The position numbers and the translations under genes were made by a program. From Gari tellinella (lineage: Eukaryota > Mollusca > Bivalvia > Cardiida > Psammobiidae), in the NCBI GenBank assembly GCA_922989275.2, contig OV277870.1:44698356-44762355 (forward strand): a stretch of 64,000 nucleotides of DNA, in the 5' to 3' direction. The notes beneath the pieces were generated by a model that was not told the origin of the DNA, did not search any database, and worked only from the letters and a program-made list of their open reading frames with translations. Of this stretch, positions 9,445-18,949 are shown piece by piece (within the stretch, counting starts at the first letter, position 1; every line of letters begins with the position of its first letter).

Positions 9445-9638
9445 TTAACCCTTATCATGCTAAATTGTCGTCTGAAAACAGTTAAAATTAGTTTTAATGG
9501 TGTTTTATCTGAAAACATGGTGAATATTAGTTGCAAACAGTTTCGATCCAGATCCGACGCTGCGTAACGCAGCGTCTGATCTGGGTCAAAACTGTTTGCA
9601 AATTTAAGCCAGGTCGCACTGAGCATGATAAGGGCTAA
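9445..9638. mobile_element. TTAA MITE, CCCTTATCATGC variant
   Basis: TTAACCCTTATCATGCTAAA and GAGCATGATAAGGGCTAA form the inverted ends. The core at 9533-9600 carries matching changes in both arms (GACGCTGCG/CGCAGCGTC). TTAA on the left, CTAA on the right. Confidence 0.75.
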
Positions 9639-9970
9639 GAAACATTTATTTGGATGTCAAACAATTTGGATCCTGATTCAGACTGTTTCCAAATGTTAGT
9701 CAATTCGAAATCAGTACGCTATGGAATAATGTTGTTGGTCTTCTATGTATGTTAAGATTTCTATCCATTTTCATGATTATTTATAAGTCATCTTGAACTA
9801 ACTCAACCCATCATCAGTGTATAAAACGGGAGAACTTGTAAATATTTGAAATTCTCTTTCAAATCCTAAGAATTGTTATTTATTGTCAATAAATATTTTA
9901 GTAATACATTTGTGTTTTGTTTATTTTCTATCCATGTAAAGTAAAACGAAAGCTAATTAAGTGCGTAAAC

Positions 9971-10119
9971 GACAGGTGACAGCTTAAAGCAATGTGACAG
10001 TAAAACAGAAAGCTCCCAAAGGAGATATCTGTTTTACCGTCACCTTGCTTGAAGCAATCACCTGTCGTAAACACCTAATAATCAACACAATTTAGTTGGC
10101 GTAATAGAGAGGATTTACT
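9971..10119. mobile_element. Core-2 hairpin plus right half of a TA element
   Basis: The hairpin GACAGGTGACAGCTTAAAGC ... CAATCACCTGTC (9971-10067) is followed by AATCAACACAATTTAG and GTAATAGAGAGGATTTACTG, which matches the right half of the 62036-62243 element. The left half was not identified. Confidence 0.55.
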
Positions 10120-10234
10120 GTACTTCCTACCACTACATAGAACGGAGCCTAAATGTGTGCAGTGGTTTCAATCAGAGCCTCGGATAAGCTTGATATTTAG
10201 AATAATTACTTTCTTATTTCTCAACCAACGCCTA

Positions 10235-10345
10235 CAGTGGAGAAACTGTTATTCTTTCCCACTTACTGCGTTTCAAACGCGTTTAGCGTTTATGCGTTTA
10301 CATGCGCATATAAACGCGTTTACTCCGTTTATAAACGCAACGGAG
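10235..10345. mobile_element. Family A MITE, left fragment
   Basis: CTACAGTGGAGAAACTGTTA then a string of AAACGCGTTTA-type repeats (GCGTTTAGCGTTTATGCG, ATAAACGCGTTTACTCCG). The core and right end are missing. Confidence 0.55.
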
Positions 10346-11019
10346 ATAATCCATGTCGGTCAGGCTTTCCCATTCAGAATGTTTTCCTTATTTCAGCAAA
10401 AATAGCGTTTTGCCATCTTTTATATACAGCTGAGCTAACTTTGATCTATGAAGAGTGGTTACTTGTTGTTATACATTGTTAAGGAACAATATCTGCCAGG
10501 TTTTTTTGTAAAAAACAACAGCAAACAAATAAACTTATTCAGCATCATTTCGTTCACTTAAACGTGTTATACAATTTGTTTCAACTTAAAATCCCGCAGA
10601 TGTTGAGCTGCTGAATATGTGTTTTCTGCTTTACTTTTCGTCATTAAAATATTTTTGTGATTAATAAATAATAATTTCTGCGCTGTAGGATCAAGATCAT
10701 ATACCGGAAGAATGATATTATTTCAGATATTGAATTCTACACGTACCTTCTGTAAACTAAATCCATATAGCTCTTTAAAGGACACACTGTATTCTAACAC
10801 TCTAAAGGTACCCACTTTATCCCTAAGGCACATGTACGAGGGGCAGTCATTGGTAACTTTCCTGTCATAACGTCCCTACTAAGTTGCGCAATCAGCCTCC
10901 CGCTGGAATTTTCTCGCTTTATCAAACAGTATATATTTGATCTTGACTAACTGCCGCATGATAGATAAGTGATGCAATTAAGACGGTTCATAGCAGGGAG
11001 GAGATTTTCAAACCGTATC
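10346..11019. other. Intergenic, no feature seen
   Basis: Neither genes nor recognisable repeats were found. Confidence 0.35.
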
Positions 11020-11156
11020 ATTGATTGGAGCCAGATCAGACGCCGAATTTCTAATCAATTGATCTGAACCAATGCTTGGATCCATATCATACGCCGAGTC
11101 ACTAAGTTTTTGGTCTGAATCAGTGATTCGATCCGGGTCAGACGCCGAGTTACTAA
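11020..11156. repeat. Three tandem degraded core-1 half units
   Basis: The segment reads TTGATTGGAGCCAGATCAGA-CGCCGAATT, then GCTTGGATCCATATCATACG-CCGAGTCAC, then ATTCGATCCGGGTCAGACGC-CGAGTTAC, spaced about 60 bp. All are the same left-arm polarity, with weak return arms (GATCTGAACCAA, GGTCTGAATCAG) between them. It is a tandem arrangement not seen elsewhere in the window. Confidence 0.5.
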
Positions 11157-11504
11157 ACATGACTGGAATGTCAATTATTGGTGAGCGAATACCTTTCGGG
11201 GTTTTTTTATTCGTATAATTGATCGGTCTCGATAATAACAAAGGTATGCCGATTGAAACGCATTTATAAACGGAAAATTCGCTTATAAACTCAAAATCCA
11301 CTTATAAACGCTAAACGCGTTTATCGTTTCGTTTGCGTATCGTTTGCGCATCGTTTGCATATGCGTATGTTGTGACTACTCATAAGAATCGTCTCTTCGA
11401 GACGACTCAAATGATGTGGTCAAACATGGGATTAAGAGGAGGCATAAAGGAGAAGTTGACACGCTGAAAGAGAACTGTTTCAATGGCTGGTGAAAATTAG
11501 AAAC

Positions 11505-11618
11505 GCTGAGTGTCAAACTGTTTTTGGTCCTGATCAGACGCCGCGTGACGCCGCGTCTGATCAGGATCCAAACTGTTTGCAAATACGCCCTTTTCGCCAT
11601 TGACAGTGAATGGGATAT
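11505..11618. mobile_element. Family B relic with good core-1 hairpin
   Basis: GTGTCAAACTGTTTTTGGTC, GATCAGACGCCGCGTGACGC, CCAAACTGTTTGCAAATACG. The right end is GACAGTGAATGGGATA; the left terminus was not found. Confidence 0.6.
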
Positions 11619-12613
11619 AACATGACTTTAGCTGAATGATATATTTATGGTTAAGGTCTCAAGTAGCTAAAAAGCTAAATTGGCCATGCGTACTTCAATC
11701 AATAAGTCATTTTAGCTTTATGGTAATACGCTGACAGGTGGGAATTTTCAAGTATTATTATTATTCAGCGTTTGCCGCCCTGTCACGTATGTACTGGCGT
11801 TAAAGACTTTTCCTCAGTCCATTGAGGGACCACCACCCCATTGTTCTGGAGGTGTCAATGTAATTGTCAAAGCTTGTGCAGCACAATCTCAGTTTACCTG
11901 GTGAGGTCCAGATTATACTCATGCTCTAGTGATTTTCAATGGTTATTTCTAACCAAACTATCAAATATAAAGGTAGAGTCTCACACGAGAAGCTTCAATG
12001 GTACTTTGCTAGCGACATGTCCATAAGATCCATGATTTTTGCAAGGGAATTGTCTGGCAAGGCGTAATGATCAAAAGGTCATCTAGGGATGTCTTTAAGC
12101 GAAATAACCGACTGAAAAATATTGGCAAATTCGGCTAGCGCAATTCATGTTTGATTTGCCGATCAGTTTCTGTAGTTTATTTCGCTTATACGTAGAAAAC
12201 ATTCAGTTCATTTCTTATATTTACATTATATTTGAACTGTTTATTAGTAACCATGTTTGTTTAATCCATACAAGAGGTTGTTAACACGAATAATGTGTAC
12301 CCTGAAAATAACAACTATGACTGCATCACTGCAGCTTTTTTTTTACTATCCGAACGCAACCAAATAAGTTCCAATGAAAACAGTTAACATCATCGTTTTG
12401 AAAGTATTTCATTTTTTCTTGAAATGTGTCGCATTAATAATTCAAGACCAATTTTAGATGATAAACATGGTTTCCGCGAAGGCCTACATTGGTTAAGAAG
12501 CGCATTTGGAAACTCCGTCAAATATCTTCTTTCCGAGTTCGAAAATTGGTTGCGGAGTCCCGCCTCCTCGGGAAAATGGTTCTACATGTATACGAATTAA
12601 ACGTTAATTATTT
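11619..12613. other. Intergenic with one diverged repeat
   Basis: A block at 11930-12010 (GATTTTCAATGGTTATTTCTAA, then ACGAGAAGCTTCAATGG) resembles 12815-12890 (CAATGGGTTTTACTAACCAAG, then GAGACGCCTGAATGATTC). No gene was recognised. Confidence 0.4.
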
Positions 12614-12670
12614 TGTAACGTGCAAACCGAATGACCCAGCAACAACAAACCCCGTCGATGCAAAGCTTAA
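12614..12670 (-). mobile_element. Gypsy-type LTR, first half of split copy
   Basis: TGTAACGTGCAAACCGAATG ... GATGCAAAGCTTAA. It continues at 15290-15399 after a 2.6-kb insertion. The TTAA is repeated at both junctions. Confidence 0.75.
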
Positions 12671-15289
12671 AGACATTAAGCAAGTCCTTTCATTGACCCC
12701 CCCCCATTGTTTAGTATGTATCAAAATACAGGTATACACATGTATACCGGTAAACAGCATGAGAAAAGTGTTCAGGCAATGGCTCAGCTTTGAATAGAGG
12801 CCCTTACGTATTAGATCTCAATGGGTTTTACTAACCAAGCTATCGAATATTAGATGCAGGCCTCACATGAGACGCCTGAATGATTCTTTGCATAGACGCT
12901 ACCACCGTTAGTGCATGCTTCGACTCAAACTATATACACCCGCTTACAACTCCGTTACAACGGGGCGCGCTTCAGAACGAGTTTTGGTACAGATTCTTTC
13001 CGTTTTGTGTTACGGCTTCTGCACCGTGCAGCATGTGTAAACAGATTTAGGTACACAACCGTTCCCATATCCGCAAAATCCCCAGGCGAATGCACACCCA
13101 AAATAGGTATTGCGTTTTGATATATATTTCTCTAGGTTCAATGACCATTGTCGCTTTTTGAAGATTGTATAATTACCGATTACGGAGCGATTATTTGTAA
13201 AGTTCACATGTACACTGCACTTTTATTAAGACAACTTTCACTTTCGGAAGAACGCCGAACGCCTTTTGGCTTTTTTTTCCCAATTTTCATGTATTTATGT
13301 GTTGATCTTAACATACCGCGACTGTTATCTGTTACCCTTTATTTTGGAAAATGGTTGTTTTTATTGATTTTCATCATTGCTAATCGTTCTAGGCAATGTT
13401 ACGGCTCCGAAACGATAGTTTTGTAAATGTTACAGATTCTATCTTACATTGTTACAGATTCTGACGGGCGTTGCATTTATATGTAACCCTGAAGGAACAG
13501 AGGTGGCGAACACGATCTAAATCTTTAAAAACAATCCACGAGCTTGAACCTGTTTTCTAAAACGTTTGGATACCAGATAATGCGCACATTACATCTAATC
13601 TGTTTGTTTGTAAGCATACATTTATGTTTTTACGATTTCCATGCATATGCAGTTCATATTGTCAGTTCATCTGTTCCTTTTTAAACCATTTTATTTGGGT
13701 TTGCAAGCTTCTTCACACGGGCAACGGTAAGAAATTTATATATAATATAAATCACCCTCAACTGTTTTTTTTCTCTCTCATTGATTACACATGCATTTGT
13801 TAATACATATTCAGTCGAACTAGGATTGTTCAGATTGTATGTGCATCCCCTCTGTTTTACCCATAAACCAACCCAAATGCTGTTTTCAACATTTTAAATG
13901 GAAAAAGTATATCATATTCGTCAATACTGCACAACCTTTTCATAAGCTGCAGTTATTCTAATAAAATTGCAAACAGATTGTACAAATTATGCCACTGGGG
14001 TCGAAATTGGCCCTTCCCTGGGGTCACAATTTTTACGTACAAACATCATTCAAATTGAGCGATACCATTTAGTGCGGGTGTTCACTCGTTTGATTATTAT
14101 GGTTAAAGCCATCAGTTAGAATTAAAAGATCTTAACAACATTTGTCTAAAAATGTCACATTGTCAATGTATCACTATGACTCAGGTGAGCCAAAGTGGCT
14201 CTTGCTAATCTTGACGTATTGCTTATTACCTCTGTCACTGCCAAAGTCGCAGGTATGCGCCATTGAATATAATGCAATCTTACATCTTTCCAGTTTACAC
14301 CTACCTTAACGCAAGCGCATTAAAGTAAAATGTAGAAAAATACATTTTAAAAAAATAATAATAAAAAATCATGTTTTTCATCTGAGTGTTAAACAGTTTG
14401 GAGCCTGATCAGACGCCTTGTTAGCCGGCGTCTGATCTTGCTCCAAACTGTTTGCAATGGAAATAATACTGGATATCAGACGCCGCTTTGGAGAGGCGGT
14501 GTCTTAGATGGGTGTACACTTTTTATATAGCCCATTCAAAGGAATTACAAGTAATCGAAATAAATCATACAATCATATTTTTTTATACTTTTTTTTATTT
14601 TACACAATAGTTTTCGACAACAACACTTTTAAATGACACCCTCTGTGACTTTATGCAGTGAAGGGTAACATGGTCATAGACGTGTCTTTACAGTAGGTAC
14701 ACCTCATGTCCATTATCTGAAATGGAAGACAAATGTCGGTAAGAATCTGTATATTTCATCATAACCTCTGTCAGAATCCGTAACGCTATCTGTCCGAATC
14801 TGTACCGAAAGGCGCGATCACAATATCGATAAATTCAGGAGTTTTACAAAACAATTGGAATCGACAATCGCTGGAAGTTTTGATCAAATATTAACCTTAC
14901 TTAGGCAATTGAGAAAATAACCGTGACATGCAAATTTATAGGCCTTGTTTCGACAATTCAAAGAAATCATTTCGATTTTCAATCTAGTTCATCACTTTTA
15001 CGGATTGCTGGCATATATTCAACCAGGATAGACCTACATAAGGCTTGGAATTAATCGGAACATCAGAAAAACACAATGTTTATAACATGTTTGTTTGATA
15101 TTAGGCTTGAGTTACCTGTTTTACATACCACCGCTCTACATCTACAACCGCAATGGACAGAAGCCGTAACACTTGTATGTCTGAATCTGTACCAAAACTC
15201 GTTCTGAAGCGCGCCCCGTTGTAACGGAGTTGTAAGCGGGTAATATACGGGGGTAGGTGTAACCACCCATGTTTGGTCATGTGATGTCT
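12671..15289. mobile_element. 2.6-kb TTAA-flanked element inside an LTR
   Basis: The flanks are TTAA at 12667-12670 and 15290-15293. The ends AGACAT and ATGTCT are inverted. Further in, CCCGCTTACAACTCCGTTAC and the following GGGGCGCGCTTCAGAACGAG (12938-12990) return inverted at about 15180-15240, with GTTACGGCTTCTG/CAGAAGCCGTAAC beyond. It therefore has long, interrupted terminal inverted repeats. The interior (13200-15050) has no transposase frame that I recognise; it contains a family A relic (14295-14470) and a mollusc repeat fragment (about 13980-14045). TTAA suggests a piggyBac- or Kolobok-like origin, unproven. Confidence 0.7.
14295..14470. repeat. Family A relic with core-1 hairpin
   Basis: GTTAAACAGTTTGGAGCCTG, ATCAGACGCCTTGTTAGCCG, CTTGCTCCAAACTGTTTGCA. 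Arms are decayed and termini missing. A second GACGCCGCTTTGGAGAGGCGG small hairpin follows at about 14481. Confidence 0.55.
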
Positions 15290-15399
15290 TTAAGCTCATA
15301 TCAAGAGATGTTTGTTGCGCTATATAATTGACTCACTTCCCAACATACAACGGTTTGGGAAGCCTTATTTGCATATACCAACGTACCACGTACGTTACA
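15290..15399 (-). mobile_element. Gypsy-type LTR, second half of split copy
   Basis: TTAAGCTCATATCAAGAGAT ... CCACGTACGTTACA. It is nearly identical to 15567-15668. With 12614-12670 it makes a complete LTR of about 162 bp. Confidence 0.8.
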
Positions 15400-15506
15400 T
15401 AACTCTCCCCTCCGAGAAGTCTCGTCCCGAGACTTGGACCTTGGGAGAACCGTGGGTAAGGCAGCTTCGATCTGGCAGTTGTCTTTATCCCACCGCTGCC
15501 ACCATT
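15400..15506 (-). mobile_element. LTR-element leader with tRNA-Leu primer binding site
   Basis: On the minus strand the LTR is followed after two bases by TGGTGGCAGCGGTGGGAT (15487-15504). This is complementary to the 3' end of animal tRNA-Leu including CCA, a primer site used by gypsy-type retrotransposons. Only about 107 bp separate the two LTRs, so all gag-pol sequence is absent. Confidence 0.78.
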
Positions 15507-15668
15507 TGTAACGTGCAAACCGAGTGACCCAGCAACAACTTACCCGTCGATGCAAAGCTTAAGCTCACATGAAGAGATGTTTGTTGCGCTATATAATTGA
15601 CTCACTTCCCAACATACAACGGTTTTGGAAGCCTTATTTGCATATACCAACGTACCACGTACGTTACA
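15507..15668 (-). mobile_element. Gypsy-type LTR, intact 162 bp
   Basis: It starts TGTAACGTGCAAACCGAGTG and ends CCACGTACGTTACA, with short inverted ends TGTAACG/CGTTACA, as LTRs have. It is the 5' LTR relative to the minus-strand primer site. No matching target duplication was found at the outer edges, so the locus has been rearranged or the far LTR edge altered. Confidence 0.8.
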
Positions 15669-15844
15669 CTTTCAATGGAAATGACTGGGGCGGCTGTAAA
15701 TAGTTTTCCTATGCAAACAAAGTAGGAGTTCCTCTGATGAAAGTCTGCACTGTTTATCATTTGTAATCGGTTGTTAAAAACTACCTTAAATTGGGGTGAA
15801 TAGACCCAAACTGGGAATATTCAGTTAGAGGTTGTGGTTTTAAA

Positions 15845-15999
15845 GAGTCAAACCATTATTTGTGGGAAAATATCGATTAGGACACAACAATCCGCTCTTT
15901 ACTTGCCCATCTTTACCACGTGCATGCATTAATGATGTTGTCACATGACACATGTCAAAATAATGGCAGTTTCTGTGTATCATATACGTCACACATTCA
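15845..15999 (+). promoter_or_regulatory. Conserved upstream block of the sushi-domain gene
   Basis: AACCATTATTTGTGGGAAAA, TATCGATTAGGA, TTTACCACGTGCATGCATTA and TGTCACATGACACATGTCAA recur at 44750-45045 upstream of the paralogue. The duplication therefore included at least 490 bp of 5' flank. CACGTG and CACATG E-box-like sites lie in it. Whether this is promoter or 5' UTR cannot be decided here. Confidence 0.5.
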
Positions 16000-16003
16000 T
16001 TAA

Positions 16004-16284
16004 GCCCTTCACTGTTTTATCCCGAGTACAATAGTTATTTGAAAGCAGTTTGAATCCTGATCAGACGCCGCGTCAAACGCGGTGTCTGATCAAGATCCAA
16101 ACTTCTAAACACTCATTTCAATATTTCTGAAGTCAAAATAGCTGGTTTCGCGGCGTCTAGTTAAGGTCGAAACCTGCTTGCAGTCATTTCAATATTTCTA
16201 CAGTAAAATAGCTAAAATTTAAATACATGTATTACATGTAGAAGAAATGTGCTCAAACTGATGAGGTCATGGCAGTGAAGGGGC
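16004..16284. mobile_element. Family B MITE just upstream of the sushi-domain gene
   Basis: Ends CATTAAGCCCTTCACTG and CAGTGAAGGGGCTTATG. The paralogue at 45055-45080 lacks it: it runs from the GTCACGC block straight to the start region, an empty site. Core at 16042-16110, plus a second partial core (GCGGCGTCTAGTTAAGGTC) near 16150. It ends 55 bp before the start codon. Confidence 0.8.
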
Positions 16285-16339
16285 TTATGTGCTCCTGGAA
16301 TCAATCTGTAAATTGACTTTGTGGATCTAGTCTTTCAAG

Positions 16340-17545
16340 ATGTCTAAAGAAACCTTGATGTTTGCGATTACCTTTTTGTTGCTTTCACTTTTGTCCGCTT
16401 TGAATGTTCAACCTTTAGTAACATTCTGGGGTGTATCGTACAGATATTGTTTTAAAGAATGTGAACGTTCAACGGATTGTCACGTTGTTAATTACGAAAG
16501 ACGGTATGCACGCTGTGAGCTCCATATGAAATGGGATATATTGACACCACATCGGATACCTGGATGTAAAGTATCGTTTGTAAGCTTATTGTCTGGCAAA
16601 AACGACACTTGTATACCATCTTCTGGTGGAGTCAACTGTTCTGTGGAGTTCTGTAGACGTCCGCCAACTATTCCAGGTTCTGTCCTAGAAGGTAATATGG
16701 TTACTGATGGATCTAAAGCGCAATACAAATGTCCGGGAATGCTCAGTAAATTTCCAATCACATGTCAGTCGCATGGGGAATGGTCAGATACGGATTTGAT
16801 CAGATGTAATTGCACACTTCCGAAGGGAAACCATCACGCAACAATAGGATACCTCCAGAAAAGCAACAGGTTTATTGAAATGATACTATCATGTGACATC
16901 GGTTATGAATTGATAACAGTAGGCAATGCTAAATGCAATCTTCAGACAGGAAAGTGGAGCGGCAGTCGCCTGTCAGGGTGTTATATCATGTCAAAGCCTC
17001 CGTTTCGAATGATATACAGCTATGCTTATGGTAACGTGATTCACAGCTGGAAACAAGAGCAATTATACACTAACGATATGCGGAGAGACGGCCAGTTTAG
17101 AAACTCAAGCATCATCGACAACTGGGAGACCTATGTCAAGAAAAGAATTCGCCTTGAAATAATTAAAGATGACAACGTTGTTCATTTTATAATTTTCGAT
17201 GGTAAAAGAAGCAATATGTTTAGTTGGTTTACCAGTGAGAACATAGTTGCAAGCTCGTGGGATGATTTAAACTCTAAAACAACAAATGTGTTGGTTTCAA
17301 TGGACAAAATTAATATATTTCAATTTCTAGTGAGTCAGAATATTGAGGGAGACAACTGGTGCAACCATAGCGGTTGGTTTGTGGTCACCTGGTGCGACAA
17401 CCAGTGTGAAATACCAAACTGTGGTGGTGAAACAGATTATACAACAGGTCCACGCATTATGTATTCAAAATATAACACTGTAGCACGATTTCGTAACAGT
17501 GATGTGGGAATAGCAGATAGATTTGAGATTTGGATTGAAGAATAA
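16340..17545 (+). CDS. Secreted PAN-like/sushi-domain protein, intronless
   Basis: The product has 401 residues from an ATG in AAGATGT context. Residues 1-23 are a signal peptide. Residues 24-90 contain a cysteine cluster (CFKEC, DCHVVNYERRYARC) typical of PAN/apple-like folds. Sushi 1 spans Cys105-Cys156 (C105, C131, C142, Trp148, C156) and sushi 2 spans Cys158-Cys214 (C158, C185, C199, W206, C214). Residues 215-401 form a domain I do not recognise, with WETYVKKRIRLEII, SWFTSENIVASSWDDL, HSGWFVVTWC and a C-terminal FRNSDVGIADRFEIWIEE. There are several N-glycosylation sequons and no second membrane segment, so the protein is probably secreted. Sushi and PAN domains bind proteins or glycans, so recognition or immunity is a guess. 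The gene has a paralogue at 45139. The uninterrupted frame means no introns in the coding part. Confidence 0.88.
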   Translation: MSKETLMFAITFLLLSLLSALNVQPLVTFWGVSYRYCFKECERSTDCHVVNYERRYARCELHMKWDILTPHRIPGCKVSFVSLLSGKNDTCIPSSGGVNCSVEFCRRPPTIPGSVLEGNMVTDGSKAQYKCPGMLSKFPITCQSHGEWSDTDLIRCNCTLPKGNHHATIGYLQKSNRFIEMILSCDIGYELITVGNAKCNLQTGKWSGSRLSGCYIMSKPPFRMIYSYAYGNVIHSWKQEQLYTNDMRRDGQFRNSSIIDNWETYVKKRIRLEIIKDDNVVHFIIFDGKRSNMFSWFTSENIVASSWDDLNSKTTNVLVSMDKINIFQFLVSQNIEGDNWCNHSGWFVVTWCDNQCEIPNCGGETDYTTGPRIMYSKYNTVARFRNSDVGIADRFEIWIEE

Positions 17546-18029
17546 TTATGCAACGACTTTTTTCATCACAATATTTTTTTTCGAAAAGTAAAGGAAATTA
17601 CACATTATAACTATGGTGTTATAACATAAGACTTGTGATATAGGCCTAGATTGTTTCATTCGTGTTTGTTTTCGCGCAAACTGTGTAGACCTATTGTATA
17701 AATAAGGTCGCATGTGTGACATACCGTACACACAGCACGTGTAATATAACTCGATATTCTGTCAGTTGGTGTGTGTGTGACATCATAATTCTTGGTAGCA
17801 TACGTGTCTTTTATATATTTGTTCACAAGATAAAGTTAACTTCACTTACTTGGCATATGAATGTCTGTCCTAAAATCTCATTATTTCTACTTATAACTCC
17901 AGATGATGTTTTATGTATACGGATATCAGTCAAAACAGCTAAAACACGCGAAAAGGGGCGGCAGGGCTGACATAATTTTAACATGAAAATTCCTAAGATT
18001 TCCAAATTTTCATATTTTCAAAAACGTTT
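17546..18029. other. 3' flank of the sushi-domain gene
   Basis: No gene or clear polyadenylation signal was seen. The first 100 bp after the stop retain similarity to 46345-46430 (ATTATGCAACGAC/ATTCTGCAAAGAC), marking the downstream limit of the duplication. Confidence 0.4.
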
Positions 18030-18113
18030 ACTTGAAGCAGATTGAAAGTAAAGCATAATGGACTTTAAGGCGCATTTTTGCTTTACTTTCAGCCTGATTT
18101 AACCTACCACCTG
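18030..18113. repeat. Core-2 hairpin, diverged
   Basis: CTTGAAGCAGATTGAAAGTA, ATAATGGACTTTAAGGCGC and TTTGCTTTACTTTCAGCC, TGATTTAACCTACCACC. The stem is partly broken at the tip. Confidence 0.6.
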
Positions 18114-18227
18114 CAAAGAGAAAAATCCTGAGAAATGGCAGCACAGAAAGGGGTGTCTTGGGCAAAGGGTTGCGCAGTACAAGTAAACATCACACTCTCC
18201 AATCCATAGTTGGCATTACTGCTACTA

Positions 18228-18473
18228 CAGTGGAGAATCTGTTATTCTTTCCCAATAAACGCGTTTACGCTAAAACTATTATTTGCAGTGCAAACAGTTT
18301 GGAGCCAGATCAGACGCCGGGTAACCCGGCGTCTGATCAGGCTCCAAACTGTTTGCCACCAAGATAAACAGGAATTATCAGAATTGTCAAAAAATTGTAC
18401 TTTTCTACGTTTAAGTGCTTTGCGTTTGCGTACGTTTGCGTTTAAACGGGAAAGAATAACAGATTCTCCACTG
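18228..18473. mobile_element. Family A MITE, full length
   Basis: Ends GCTACTACAGTGGAG and TTCTCCACTGTACT, core 18289-18357 with loop GGGTAACCC. Very close in sequence to the copies at 6321 and 2755, so these probably moved recently. Confidence 0.92.
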
Positions 18474-18949
18474 TACTATCGGTGTTCTAAGCGTTGATGT
18501 GTTCATAAATTCAAACGCGAAAATAACATCAATCAATTTGTTAACGGTAAGATAAAGGAATATGCTACGTGACACATACATTGACGTATTCTTTACACGC
18601 CCGTGAAAATTGGTCGTATTGTAACGTGAGCCGTTTATAACTAACTTCTTAATTTTAACTGAGCAACTGCTCAACAATGATTATTGATAATATTTACAAA
18701 CACCCTTATTTAAACTGAGCTATCTGCTCAAAGAAATGATTGAGAATAAGAAATCAAACAATATGCAATGAATCACTAATAATCAACAAAGGATATGAGC
18801 CCTCGGAATATTATGCCGAGGTTTTGAGCAATCACGAGCGAGACAAACTTACTTGATGTTAACTGATCATATAGAACTACAGGTATGCACTAGATCTACT
18901 CAAACCAACTGATGTACATTGAGCAATGCGAAACTCCTTAGCCTAGTCA

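Noticed and set aside
9900..10120. CRISPR-like array from repeated palindromes
   Set aside because: Palindromes are irregularly spaced, differ in family, have eukaryotic MITE ends, and no cas genes occur.
12489..12797. 102-codon ORF
   Set aside because: Crosses an LTR start and an element end; no motif.
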